A DNA stretch of 42,756 nucleotides from Lachnospiraceae bacterium (lineage in GTDB: Bacteria; Bacillota; Clostridia; Lachnospirales; Lachnospiraceae), in contig JAFVHP010000041.1 of assembly GCA_017474455.1 (NCBI GenBank), forward strand, positions 1 through 42,756, written 5' to 3'. The notes under the pieces are model-generated. The model had not been told where the DNA came from, did no database searches, and worked only from the letters and a program-made list of their open reading frames with translations. The position numbers and the translations under genes are program-made. Positions 31,490 through 39,914 of this stretch are shown piece after piece (the first letter of the stretch is position 1; the number at the start of each line of letters is the position of its first letter).

Positions 31490-34006
31490 TTACAGATTGA
31501 TCACATCACTGAACTTGGCATGATCTTTGACTTTTGCTGTCAGCTCGGCCAGGCGTGAAGTATCACCGATCAGGATCACTCCGACCAGGCGGTTCTTGTC
31601 AAAGGTATACTTCTCATACTGTCTGCGGCGCATATCCGTTGTCTCGACAGTCTTGTAAAGTCTGGACGGGTCACTGCCGTTGTCGCCGATAGCGAAAAGC
31701 GAGGTGTTCATGCCGTTAAAGGAAAGCGCACCGTCAACGGTCTCATAGGCGATATCATCACCGGCCGCATTGGCACCCGCTGTCTTACCCTGTTCAACGG
31801 ACTGGCTCCAGAGAGCATAGTTGACGCCGTTATATTCGGCGCAGTCACCTGCCGCGTAGATATCCGGCACGCTGGTCTCCATATGGTCGTTGACTGTAAT
31901 GGACTTGCCTATGGCGAGGCCTGCTTCCTGTGCGGCCGAGAGGTTTCCGCGGACACCTGTGGAAACGATCACAAGCTCCGCCGGAATGACTGTACCGTCT
32001 TCAAGAACGACACCTTCCTCGTTGATCTCAGCGGTATTCGCTGCCGTATAGACTTTGATGCCGCAGTCCTCTGCCAGTGTCCTGATCATAGCCGAAGCAG
32101 TCGGATTGAGCTGTCTGGCCATAAGGGCAGGCGCGCCTTCGATGACCGTGACGTCGATCTTTGCCTTTCGCAGCGACCATGCCGCTTCCAGTCCCAGGAC
32201 ACCGCCGCCTATAACGGCTGCTGCATGGATATTCGGAACCATATCCTTGATCCTGGCTGCGTCCTCGATCGTACGGATGGAGACGACCTTGTCCAGATCA
32301 TGCCCCTTGAACGGCGGAATGAAACAATATGCGCCAAGTGCGTAGACCAGCTTGTCGTAACGGAAAGTTTCCCCGCCGGCGGCAACAGTCTTCGCCTTAG
32401 GATCGATGGAAGTGACTTTGATATTCTTAACGAAGCGTATCGCATTTTCATCGAACCATTCCTGCGTTTCGACAGCCATCTGGTCATCCGAAAAATCGGA
32501 AAGCAGAGCCTTTGTCAGCATCGGGCGGTTATACGGCAGATGATCTTCCTCGGAAAGGATCGTCACAGATCCTGTCCTGTCACGCTCACGGATCGCCCTG
32601 GCGGCTTCAAGGCCCGCAATACCTCCTCCTAAAATGAGATATTCCCTGTCCGTATTATTCTGGTAACCGGTGCCGGCTTCGCCTGCAGGGACAAAGTTTT
32701 CCGGTCCCACTCCGCAAACCGGGCACGCTTCTATGGATGAATCGAAGATAGCGCCGCAGACCAGGCATTTGACCAGCTGATGCGCGCCTTTGGCCGTCTG
32801 TTTCTGCTCTTTCTTCAAAAGGACACAGCCGAAGTTGTATCCGAAGTCATAGGCATCCGTAAGTTGGGAAGCGTTGGGTTTGAAACGTACACGGAACCCG
32901 TCGAGGACATTCAGGCGGATCTGTTTCAGTCTTTCAATGAGATGCGGAACGCCTTCGCCTGACCAGCCGTAGCTGCCGAAAGCGGAAGCCAGCCTCCCCT
33001 TGTATACAGGAGGATACATGCTGAGGGTCAGGTTATAGACCGGCTCCAGCGTTTCACCCAGAATAGTGGGCGTACCGAACAGATAGCCGTCAGCAGCGGC
33101 CATGTCGGCAGCCAGAGATGACTTATCATCAAATACAAGGTCGTAGCGGTGGACTTCAGCGCCGGCATCTTCGACACCGCGGGCAATTTCTTCAGACAGC
33201 TGTTTTGTGTAGCCATACGCGCTTACATAAGGCATGACCACCAGCTTCTTCTCCTTCTGTACAGGAGCCTTGCACCACTCATGATACCAGCCAAAGATCT
33301 GGTCGAAATGAGAATCCAGGACCGGGCCGTGCCCGCAGCAAATGTGTTCGATCTCCAGGTCTTTGATCCGCTCAAGGGCATTGAACATATACGGATAGGC
33401 GAAAGGCCCGATGATGCAGTCGAAATAGTACTTGGTCGCATCCGCGTAACCGGCTTCGTCCGTAACGGAAGACCTGACGATCCCGTCCGCCGCGTAATGT
33501 GAACCGAAGGAATCGCAAGTGAAAAGAGTCCTGATCTCCGGGACATACGTGTACATCGTATCCGGCCAGTGCAGGTTGGGAAGGACCATGAATTCCAGGG
33601 TCTTGTCACCCAGAGACAGCGTCATGCCGTCCGTGACCGGGATACTGTTGAAATCCGTGTTGATGATGTGCTTAAGGAACTGGATCGCCGTACCGGTCGC
33701 AACAACGGTAATATGCGGATTCAGATCGAGAAGCTTTTCGATCGCTCCGGCATGATCGGGTTCCGTATGATCCATAACAAGGTAATCGATCTGTGAAACA
33801 GAAGCCACAGATTCGATATACTCGACCATTTCATCAAAAAAGGCGAGCTTCGCCGTTTCGAACAGCGCCGTTTTTTCACTGCCCTCCAGGAGATAGGAAT
33901 TGTACGAAGTCCCGTACTTCGTCTCCATAATGATGTCGAACACACGCAGGTCAGGGTCAAGGACCCCGGTCCAGTACAGATCTTTTTTGATCCTGAATGC
34001 TTTCAT
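31490..34006 (-). CDS. Class F-type flavodiiron protein: diiron/flavodoxin core, short rubredoxin, NADH:rubredoxin reductase
   Basis: 838-residue three-part fusion that would carry electrons from NAD(P)H to its own diiron site and reduce O2 to water or NO to N2O. Residues 1-250 are the beta-lactamase-like diiron domain with H80-x-E82-x-D84-H85 (DHTEPDH), H146 (LHWPDT), D165 and H226 (CGHGP). Residues 255-400 are an FMN flavodoxin (GTPTILGETL, FGSYGWSGEG). Residues 411-435 are a short-spaced rubredoxin with C414-x2-C417 and C428-x2-C431, only 10 residues apart rather than about 29. Residues 454-838 are an FAD/NAD oxidoreductase (LILGGGIAGLEAARAIRERD, AAVIGGGVLGLEAAWSL, DIYAAGDCAEY). ATG 34006 has GGAG 7 nt upstream. 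It is monocistronic with its own terminator. The architecture matches class F flavodiiron proteins known from Clostridioides difficile. Confidence 0.95.
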   Translation of the reverse strand: MKAFRIKKDLYWTGVLDPDLRVFDIIMETKYGTSYNSYLLEGSEKTALFETAKLAFFDEMVEYIESVASVSQIDYLVMDHTEPDHAGAIEKLLDLNPHITVVATGTAIQFLKHIINTDFNSIPVTDGMTLSLGDKTLEFMVLPNLHWPDTMYTYVPEIRTLFTCDSFGSHYAADGIVRSSVTDEAGYADATKYYFDCIIGPFAYPYMFNALERIKDLEIEHICCGHGPVLDSHFDQIFGWYHEWCKAPVQKEKKLVVMPYVSAYGYTKQLSEEIARGVEDAGAEVHRYDLVFDDKSSLAADMAAADGYLFGTPTILGETLEPVYNLTLSMYPPVYKGRLASAFGSYGWSGEGVPHLIERLKQIRLNVLDGFRVRFKPNASQLTDAYDFGYNFGCVLLKKEQKQTAKGAHQLVKCLVCGAIFDSSIEACPVCGVGPENFVPAGEAGTGYQNNTDREYLILGGGIAGLEAARAIRERDRTGSVTILSEEDHLPYNRPMLTKALLSDFSDDQMAVETQEWFDENAIRFVKNIKVTSIDPKAKTVAAGGETFRYDKLVYALGAYCFIPPFKGHDLDKVVSIRTIEDAARIKDMVPNIHAAAVIGGGVLGLEAAWSLRKAKIDVTVIEGAPALMARQLNPTASAMIRTLAEDCGIKVYTAANTAEINEEGVVLEDGTVIPAELVIVSTGVRGNLSAAQEAGLAIGKSITVNDHMETSVPDIYAAGDCAEYNGVNYALWSQSVEQGKTAGANAAGDDIAYETVDGALSFNGMNTSLFAIGDNGSDPSRLYKTVETTDMRRRQYEKYTFDKNRLVGVILIGDTSRLAELTAKVKDHAKFSDVINL

Positions 34007-34100
34007 AATAAACTCCTTCTTAGAAACAATTGAACAATGCAATGGTTAATGCTTCCCTTCTCCGGCTCCTTCAGTTTCCAACCGCACTTCCGCTGTATCG

Positions 34101-36155
34101 TTAGTTCTGTGTCTTTCCTAAATTCGCCAGGCTATTTTCAACTCTTTCCAGAAGCATCTGCAGGATCTCTGATATCCTTGCACTCACTTCCTCGTCGTTG
34201 TATGTGATCTGAGTCGTGCCGTTCTGGTACAGATGTACCGCATCTGTGATCCCTTCGGGATCAAACCACGGAACATTGCCGGCGAACAGGATCGACGGCA
34301 TCATATTCATGTCCGGCGTCGTTGCCTTTTCATCCGAAACAAATATGCCTTCCTGCATCCTTCCGAGTTTAAGCATGCTGGAATAAAAGGCACAGCGTCC
34401 GTAGGCGTCTATAAAGTAGCCGACGACACAGTCTCCGCCGCCCGGCTTTGTCCCGATGATCGTCGCGAGAGAATCCTGCTGTGCGAAATACGGCAGCGCG
34501 GTACCGCAGGAATAAGACTGGCCGCTGCACATGATATAAAACTCATACTGTCCGCCGAAACCGTCCTTATCATCTGCGATCCCGTCCAGATTCGTATCGA
34601 CATGATAGAATTCTTCATTGTAGGCCCCTGTCATAGTATCCTGATAAGTGATCCTCACATCACCGTCCTCTGAGAGGAATCCGAGGACTGAGATCAGCGC
34701 AGCTGCGCTTCCCCCGCCGTTATCGGAGATATTGATCACGACGTTTCTGACTTCTTCGTGTTCCCTGATCTTTTCGAAACAATCATAGAAAAACGCAAAG
34801 GTGCTGTCAGGAATATCCTCTTCATTTACAGGATCAAGATAGAATGAAGGGTCTCTCTTTGTGGAGTTATCCTTAAAGGCGTCAAAATAGATCACTGCGG
34901 TGTCGTCAACAAAATCCAGCCGCTCGTCTTCATAGCCTTCTGGCCTGACGCAATCCATGAGGTATGACCAGATTATAAGAGGGGCTAACTCAGGCACCTT
35001 CATGCCTTTTTCCAACAGGACACCAAGGATCGCAGCCTGCTGCGGATCATTCGCCTGATTCCCCTCTGCGGGCAGCTGTACAGGATTTTCAAAGAGCTGC
35101 TTTCCTTCCTCTGATTCCTTCAGCTCATCGGCGATATTGCCGACATCGGACAGATTCGCTGCCAGCTGCTCTCCAAACACCGTCTTTAAGCCGAATAAAG
35201 CATCGTGACCGCTGTCGAACAGATAACCGAAGAGCAGGAACTCTGTCGTCATGGCATAGGCAGGATCCGTGGAACATAAGGCGTTCTTCGCATTCATCCT
35301 TGTGAAATACTCGTCAAATGTAGTAATATTCTTCTCCGCTTTATGGCCGAAGGTCAGATCCAGCAGCAGACAGATAGAATAATACCCGTAGTCAGCGTAA
35401 GCCTGTGTCGTTTCGGTCTTTGCGCTGAACGGGCCGGAATTGATCGCCTTCACATAAGCGCTTTCTTTTGCCGTCTCATGTTCTTTATCCAAAATGAAAG
35501 AATCCGCTTCGAATGCGTTGTAATAATCTTTACCGTTATAAGCCAGATGATTCTGCATTCTGACACTGCCGAAGGTGTTCTGCAGCGCCAGAAAAGGCAT
35601 CAGGATCGTATCCTCATATGCGATGACCGGCATATGGTACTCTTTCAGGGATATGGTAAGCGGCTTTACATCTTCCTGGAAGGAGCTGTTCCCGGGAGAA
35701 GAAGTGATAAAGTTATATTCATCTTTTTCAACAATAGCGCCGTCTATATCCCCGGCTGATCTGAACTTCGCCGTATTTTCAAACCAGATCGTGTCCGCGG
35801 CCGGATCGATCACTGCCTCTGTCCCGTTCACGGCGATCTTCATGACTCCGTCTTCTATCGTGATCGTTTCCCTGCCGTCGCAAAGGATATCCAGATAAGC
35901 ATGAGCCGAGATGAACGGAACGTCCTCAAACCCTTTCACTCCGTATGTAGTGATCGAAGTATATCTGCCCAGTGTCAGTTCATTGTAAACATGACTGTCC
36001 TCCCAGGTGACAGATATATCCTCCGGCGTGATCTCCTCCAGCGCTGCAGCATCCTGTACAGCAGTATCTTCCCCTGCGGCAGCATATACCCTGCCTGCAG
36101 AAGACATGAGCATGGCCAGAATGATCCCGACGCCTGCAATCCTTCTAAGTTTCAT
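34101..36155 (-). CDS. Secreted S41-like (C-terminal processing-type) peptidase
   Basis: 684 residues from ATG 36155 (GAGGAGG about 9 nt upstream) with a signal peptide (MKLRRIAGVGIILAMLMSSA ... YAAA). Residues 30-230 form a beta-rich region (ITTYGVKGFEDVPFISAHAYLDIL ... AVNGTEAVIDP) like copper-amine-oxidase-N/stalk domains that precede some S41 proteases. A helical middle follows. The C-terminal 250 residues resemble tail-specific proteases: TAVIYFDAFKDN, RNVVINISDNGGGSAAALI, IMCSGQSYSCGTALPYFAQQ (likely nucleophile Ser in SYSCG) and ATIIGTKPGGGDCVVGY (possible Lys/Gly-rich loop). No PDZ domain is evident. It probably cleaves cell-surface or secreted substrates. Activity is inferred, since the Ser-Lys pair is only tentatively placed. 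Confidence 0.75.
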   Translation of the reverse strand: MKLRRIAGVGIILAMLMSSAGRVYAAAGEDTAVQDAAALEEITPEDISVTWEDSHVYNELTLGRYTSITTYGVKGFEDVPFISAHAYLDILCDGRETITIEDGVMKIAVNGTEAVIDPAADTIWFENTAKFRSAGDIDGAIVEKDEYNFITSSPGNSSFQEDVKPLTISLKEYHMPVIAYEDTILMPFLALQNTFGSVRMQNHLAYNGKDYYNAFEADSFILDKEHETAKESAYVKAINSGPFSAKTETTQAYADYGYYSICLLLDLTFGHKAEKNITTFDEYFTRMNAKNALCSTDPAYAMTTEFLLFGYLFDSGHDALFGLKTVFGEQLAANLSDVGNIADELKESEEGKQLFENPVQLPAEGNQANDPQQAAILGVLLEKGMKVPELAPLIIWSYLMDCVRPEGYEDERLDFVDDTAVIYFDAFKDNSTKRDPSFYLDPVNEEDIPDSTFAFFYDCFEKIREHEEVRNVVINISDNGGGSAAALISVLGFLSEDGDVRITYQDTMTGAYNEEFYHVDTNLDGIADDKDGFGGQYEFYIMCSGQSYSCGTALPYFAQQDSLATIIGTKPGGGDCVVGYFIDAYGRCAFYSSMLKLGRMQEGIFVSDEKATTPDMNMMPSILFAGNVPWFDPEGITDAVHLYQNGTTQITYNDEEVSARISEILQMLLERVENSLANLGKTQN

Positions 36156-36332
36156 GTGCTTTTTTCCTCCTCTGATGTTCATGTCTGCTGTCTCTGTAGA
36201 TATAATAACGGATCCGGTCCGTATTCATCCCTTGATGATCCGTGATCTCCGTTAATCGTATCATACCATTATTATCTGCCGGTCTCTATCACCCCGATCC
36301 TTTTAATGCCATGCCTTGATCCGGTTTCCGGA

Positions 36333-37100
36333 TCACCGAGCACACAGATCCTGCTGCTTCATCCAGACTTTCATGACCAGGCTGTGCGGCAGGAGTTTCA
36401 CCAAAAGGGCCTGGCCTTTGGCCTTGAACCCGTACAGGCAGATATCCCTGTGCTTTCCGGCTGCCTTCCAGGCTCTGTCCACGACATCTTCCGGTCTGTA
36501 CATTGCAACATATTTTTTCACGACTTTATTGCTGCTTACCGCGCGGTCAAAAAACTCTGTTCTGGTCCAGAACGGGCAGAGCGCCATAACATGGATCTTA
36601 TCCAGTTCACGATTCAGTGCCCGGCTGTAGCTGACAACAAAAGCCTTCGACGCGGCATATACATCTATATACGGAATGGGCTGAAAAGCCGCCACCGAAG
36701 CGATATTGATGATCTGCCCGCCCTCGGGCATATACGGGATCGTTATCTGGCACAGGGCTGCCACAGCCTTGCAGTTCAGATCGACCATATTGAGATTATC
36801 CGCGAGCGGCGTGTCCATGACAGCATCGAATTTTCCGAAGCCGCTGGCGTTGATGAGAAGACCGACCGACGGTCTTTCCGATTCCAGAAGCGCTTCATAT
36901 TCGCTGTAGGATGCCTGATCCGACAGATCCAGCACGACCGGTCTGACAGCAAAGGGGACCTCTGCCTTGAGTTCCTCCAGTCTTTCTTTCCTCCTGGCGA
37001 TCGCCCACACTTCATCAAACCGGCCGAACTTATCCAGCGTAAGCAGGAATCTTCTCCCCATACCGCTGGAAGCCCCGGTTATGACTGCAATCTTCTTCAT
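36333..37100 (-). CDS. Short-chain dehydrogenase/reductase
   Basis: 255-residue classical SDR. The cofactor site is VITGASSGMGRRF (TGxxxGxG), with NASG in place of NNAG. The catalytic Ser-Tyr-x3-Lys is in NIASVAAFQPIPYIDVYAASKAF. After the Lys, ALCPFWTRTEFF substitutes for the usual PG motif. A C-terminal basic/hydrophobic tail (KGQALLVKLLPHSLVMKVWMKQQ) suggests membrane association. The start ATG 37100 follows AGGGAGAG. It lies 46 bp downstream of the AGE epimerase, probably in one transcript, so a carbohydrate-related or lipid ketone substrate are both possible. A perfect hairpin TGATCCGG-TTT-CCGGATCA covers its stop codon. Confidence 0.88.
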   Translation of the reverse strand: MKKIAVITGASSGMGRRFLLTLDKFGRFDEVWAIARRKERLEELKAEVPFAVRPVVLDLSDQASYSEYEALLESERPSVGLLINASGFGKFDAVMDTPLADNLNMVDLNCKAVAALCQITIPYMPEGGQIINIASVAAFQPIPYIDVYAASKAFVVSYSRALNRELDKIHVMALCPFWTRTEFFDRAVSSNKVVKKYVAMYRPEDVVDRAWKAAGKHRDICLYGFKAKGQALLVKLLPHSLVMKVWMKQQDLCAR

Positions 37101-37146
37101 ATTCGTATTCTCTCCCTGTTTATGACGCCTGTTCCGGATACTGCTT

Positions 37147-38382
37147 TTACAGATCGATGCCCGCCGCAGCTGCGGCTATGGATACACCGACAGAAGCGTT
37201 GTAAGGGATCAATGTGGCCTGCACGGCATGATACAGATCCGATTTACCCGGCCAGACCGTATCCTTTGGCCTGTTTTCCCTGTCCAGCTGGTGGAACCAG
37301 GATCCGTTTTCGTGATCGATGACCTTTTCATCCAGGTACTGCATAAAATCCCTGTAGTTTTCCCTGTATCTGTCTCTGCCGGTGATCCCGGCAAGGACAG
37401 CCGCCGTATTTATGGCCTCCGCAAGGGTCCAGTGCATCCTGTCATGTACGATAGGGCTGCCGTTCCAGTCAGTCGTATAACAGATACCGGGGGCGCCGTC
37501 AGCATACCAGGCATCCTCTATCGCCCGTTCATACAGTTTTTCCGCACAGGAAATATACTTTTTCGTCTCTTCACTGTCAGTGCCGTATGCGGAAACAGCC
37601 CACTGCGTGACCAGCCTGCTCCATTCAATGCCATGTCCGGGCGTAGCCCCATAGGGTTTGAAGCAGTCCTCCGGCTTATCACGGTTGCATTCGAGATCAG
37701 GGATCCATTCGTCCGTGAAATGTTCCGGTATCCTCCAGCTGTTATCCTTTGCCCATGCGATCACATGATCTATGATCCGTCCCGCGCGCTTTCTGTATTT
37801 TTCTTCTTTCAGGACATCCGCTGCAGCCAGAAAAGCTTCAACTGTATGCATGTTCGCGTTGATCCCGCGGTATGCGGACAGTTCATGGAATTCTGTATCC
37901 CAGGTATCAACGGACAAACCTTCCTTATCATCCCAGAAATACCTGTCATAGACTGCCAGGGCATCCTGCAGGAGGCTCATGGCGCCGTTTACTTTCGCAA
38001 GCACTGCAGACGACGATGCCAGTATGACAAAAGCATGGGCATAGCACTGCTTGTCCGGAAGGATCCCTCCGTCGGCTGTCCTTCCCGCATACCATCCTCC
38101 GTTCCTGTCATCATGCAGCTCGCCCGTAAGCCCCTTAAGCGCGGCATCGGCAAGTTTCCGGCTTCCTTTGTGTCCCAGTATGATCCCTATGCTGTATACA
38201 TGTTCCATACGGGAAGTGATCCAGGTCTCCCTTGGTCTTGACTTCCACGGGGTTCCGTCATCACCCAGATAATATGCTCCGCCTTCCGGCGAAGGGAAAA
38301 GATGTCCGAACGAAAACAGCTCTTCCCTCAGTTCCTTCAGATAACCCTTGTTCTCTTCAGTATCAAACTCATACTTTTTCAT
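37147..38382 (-). CDS. AGE-family (N-acylglucosamine 2-epimerase) sugar epimerase/isomerase
   Basis: 411-residue (alpha/alpha)6-barrel enzyme of the AGE/cellobiose epimerase superfamily, which interconverts C2 epimers or aldose/ketose sugars. Typical elements are RETWITSRMEHVYSIGI, DDRNGGWYAGR, KQCYAHAFVILASS, YRGINANMHTVEAFLAA (the family histidine), TPGHGIEWSRLVTQW (second catalytic histidine) and MHWTLAEAINTAAVL with ENGSWFHQLDRENRP near the end, similar to YihS/RnmA-type isomerases. Specificity (N-acetylglucosamine, mannose or cellobiose) is not decidable by eye. First gene of a pair with the SDR. A 19-bp perfect palindrome lies 55 nt upstream of ATG 38382. Confidence 0.88.
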   Translation of the reverse strand: MKKYEFDTEENKGYLKELREELFSFGHLFPSPEGGAYYLGDDGTPWKSRPRETWITSRMEHVYSIGIILGHKGSRKLADAALKGLTGELHDDRNGGWYAGRTADGGILPDKQCYAHAFVILASSSAVLAKVNGAMSLLQDALAVYDRYFWDDKEGLSVDTWDTEFHELSAYRGINANMHTVEAFLAAADVLKEEKYRKRAGRIIDHVIAWAKDNSWRIPEHFTDEWIPDLECNRDKPEDCFKPYGATPGHGIEWSRLVTQWAVSAYGTDSEETKKYISCAEKLYERAIEDAWYADGAPGICYTTDWNGSPIVHDRMHWTLAEAINTAAVLAGITGRDRYRENYRDFMQYLDEKVIDHENGSWFHQLDRENRPKDTVWPGKSDLYHAVQATLIPYNASVGVSIAAAAAGIDL

Positions 38383-38436
38383 GATCTTTCACCGCCTCTT
38401 TTATTATCAGGATACCCGTGCGAAGTCATCCGCGAT

Positions 38437-38455
38437 TCAATGCAGTCTGCATTGA
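38437..38455. promoter_or_regulatory. 19-bp perfect palindrome, likely operator
   Basis: TCAATGCAG-T-CTGCATTGA, two perfect 9-bp arms around one base, 55-73 nt upstream of the AGE epimerase start and about 145 nt ahead of the plus-strand lipoprotein gene. It has no T-tract and sits near an AT-rich palindromic -10-like CATTATAATG (38483-38492). It looks like the site of a homodimeric repressor or activator. No regulator gene adjoins it. Confidence 0.65.
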
Positions 38456-38599
38456 TCCGGCTGTTCCGGCAGTATATACGATCATTATAATGTATATTCA
38501 GATTGAATGACTTCCCGATCTGGTGTATTAATCTTCTATGCGGAGCTTTTCCGGCAGACACACAGAAAATGCATCCGTATCTGGTGAAAGGAGCCTGGA

Positions 38600-39355
38600 A
38601 TGAAGAAAAAAGCCATACGTACGACTGTGCTCGCAGCACTTACTGCCGTGCTGCTGATGACGACGCTCAGCGGCTGCAGCAGGAATAATGATACGGCGTC
38701 ATACGAGCCCGCTGTCACCCCGATCCCCGTCAGTACAGACGGGCCGGCAGGAGCGCCTGAGACCGGTTCCCCCGAAACCGTTCCTTCCGTTACCGGGCAG
38801 GCCGGAACCGCTGCCGGTACAGGCAGGCAGGACGGTGAGCGTTTTGAAGATGTCATCATACTGGAAGGCATGGAAGAGACCGTCCGGTATGAGCATATCA
38901 GGAATGATGCTCTCGGATTCGAGATGGACTACGACTACGAGTCATTCGAGCGGCAAAGCGAACCGGACCGTGAATGCTTCATTTCAGTATATGACGATCC
39001 GGCAGCTCCCGAGAATTACCTTGAAGTGACCTGCAGTCCGGAAGATGCCGAAACCGTCTCCGCGTCCATTGGCGAAGCCCTCTCTGAGGATTATACGATC
39101 ACCAGGGAGTCATATATGCTCGACCATGCCGGCAGTTGTATACGGATCGGCGCTTCCGAGACAAAAAGCGGCGGCACGATGCCTGAATTACTGCAGATGG
39201 TGTATATCATTCCCGCATCCGATGGCTGCCGTATCGCCTGGGAGCACTATAGAATTGAAGGCGCTGAGGGCTTTGGACGGCGCTTCTCATATATCGTAAG
39301 GACGCTTGTGGTCACTGAAAGGCAGGCAGGAGAACCGCTGACCGCGGATCAATGA
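38600..39355 (+). CDS. Lipoprotein of unknown function with Pro/Thr/Gly-rich linker
   Basis: 251 residues. The signal peptide ends with lipobox TLSG-C26. A low-complexity linker (about 32-80, rich in P, T, G, E) follows, then a compact domain (YEHIRNDALGFEMDYDYESFERQ, CFISVYDDPAAPENYLEVT, LDHAGSCIRIGASE, VYIIPASDGCRIAWEHYRIEGAEGFGRRFSYIVRTLVV) typical of small surface sensor or stress lipoproteins in Lachnospiraceae. No catalytic motif is seen. ATG 38600 follows GAAAGGAGCCTGGA. It stands alone. Confidence 0.8.
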   Translation: MKKKAIRTTVLAALTAVLLMTTLSGCSRNNDTASYEPAVTPIPVSTDGPAGAPETGSPETVPSVTGQAGTAAGTGRQDGERFEDVIILEGMEETVRYEHIRNDALGFEMDYDYESFERQSEPDRECFISVYDDPAAPENYLEVTCSPEDAETVSASIGEALSEDYTITRESYMLDHAGSCIRIGASETKSGGTMPELLQMVYIIPASDGCRIAWEHYRIEGAEGFGRRFSYIVRTLVVTERQAGEPLTADQ

Positions 39356-39380
39356 CAAAAGACGAATAATAACTGACCTG

Positions 39381-39426
39381 AAAAAAACAGCTCCCGCCAC
39401 CGGATCTCTGCCGGTGACGGGAGCTG
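39381..39426 (-). terminator. Intrinsic terminator of the C-glycosidase-like pair
   Basis: CAGCTCCCG and CGGGAGCTG (39388-39426) with an inner ACCGG/CCGGT stem. On the minus strand seven T's follow (39387-39381), 26 bp past the stop of the small-subunit gene. Confidence 0.9.
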
Positions 39427-39451
39427 CTGTCTGTATTACAGCATTACAGCG

Positions 39452-39895
39452 TTATACGATGAGCATCCTTCTTTTGGATGTGTTGCTCTTACGCATCATT
39501 GCGAAGCTTTCCTTGGAATCGTCAAAGTTCTCCATTTCCGGAGGCATATAGGAAGAGGACCAGCCCCAGCGCAGAGCCACGTCGTGGAAGCCCTGGCTCA
39601 GGCCGCCGGGTTTCTTTACACGGATCGTAGCCACTTCGTTCATCGGCCACATCTCTTTATTTTCTTCGGCCATTTCAGCGGGTGTGTACTCTTTGCCGCG
39701 GATGATCCATGTGACCAGGCCGGAGTCCGCCAGGAACTCCTCGCCGTCTACGATGACACGGCCTGCGCGGATCTGGCTCAGCCAGAGGCCGCGGTAATAA
39801 GTGGAACGGAGGCAGAATTCAAAGCCTGCTGCGCTTCCGTTTTCATCATAAATATTGCGGAAACCTCGATACTGTATTTCTTCTCTTTCAAGCAT
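39452..39895 (-). CDS. DUF6379 protein, C-glycoside deglycosidase beta-subunit-like
   Basis: 147 residues from ATG 39895 (AAGGAG 8 nt upstream); an extension of ten codons would overlap the preceding gene. The protein, all beta in character, reads MLEREEIQYRGFRN, GFEFCLRSTYYRGLWLSQIR, VIVDGEEF, VTWIIRGKEYTPAEM, VATIRVKKPGGLSQGFHDV. This matches my recollection of DUF6379/C-glycoside deglycosidase beta subunits (DgpB, DfgB, CarC-type), which partner a xylose-isomerase-like alpha subunit to cleave C-C glycosidic bonds. The alpha-like gene is immediately upstream (19 bp between the stop and this start), the same adjacency as in known enzymes. Substrate and activity are inferred. The pair could instead act on another 3-oxo sugar. 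Confidence 0.75.
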   Translation of the reverse strand: MLEREEIQYRGFRNIYDENGSAAGFEFCLRSTYYRGLWLSQIRAGRVIVDGEEFLADSGLVTWIIRGKEYTPAEMAEENKEMWPMNEVATIRVKKPGGLSQGFHDVALRWGWSSSYMPPEMENFDDSKESFAMMRKSNTSKRRMLIV

Positions 39896-39914
39896 GTTCT
39901 TGTCTCCTTTCCGA

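Noticed and set aside
36317-36335. Perfect hairpin at the SDR stop codon as a terminator
   Set aside because: TGATCCGG-TTT-CCGGATCA is perfect but no T-tract follows on either strand.
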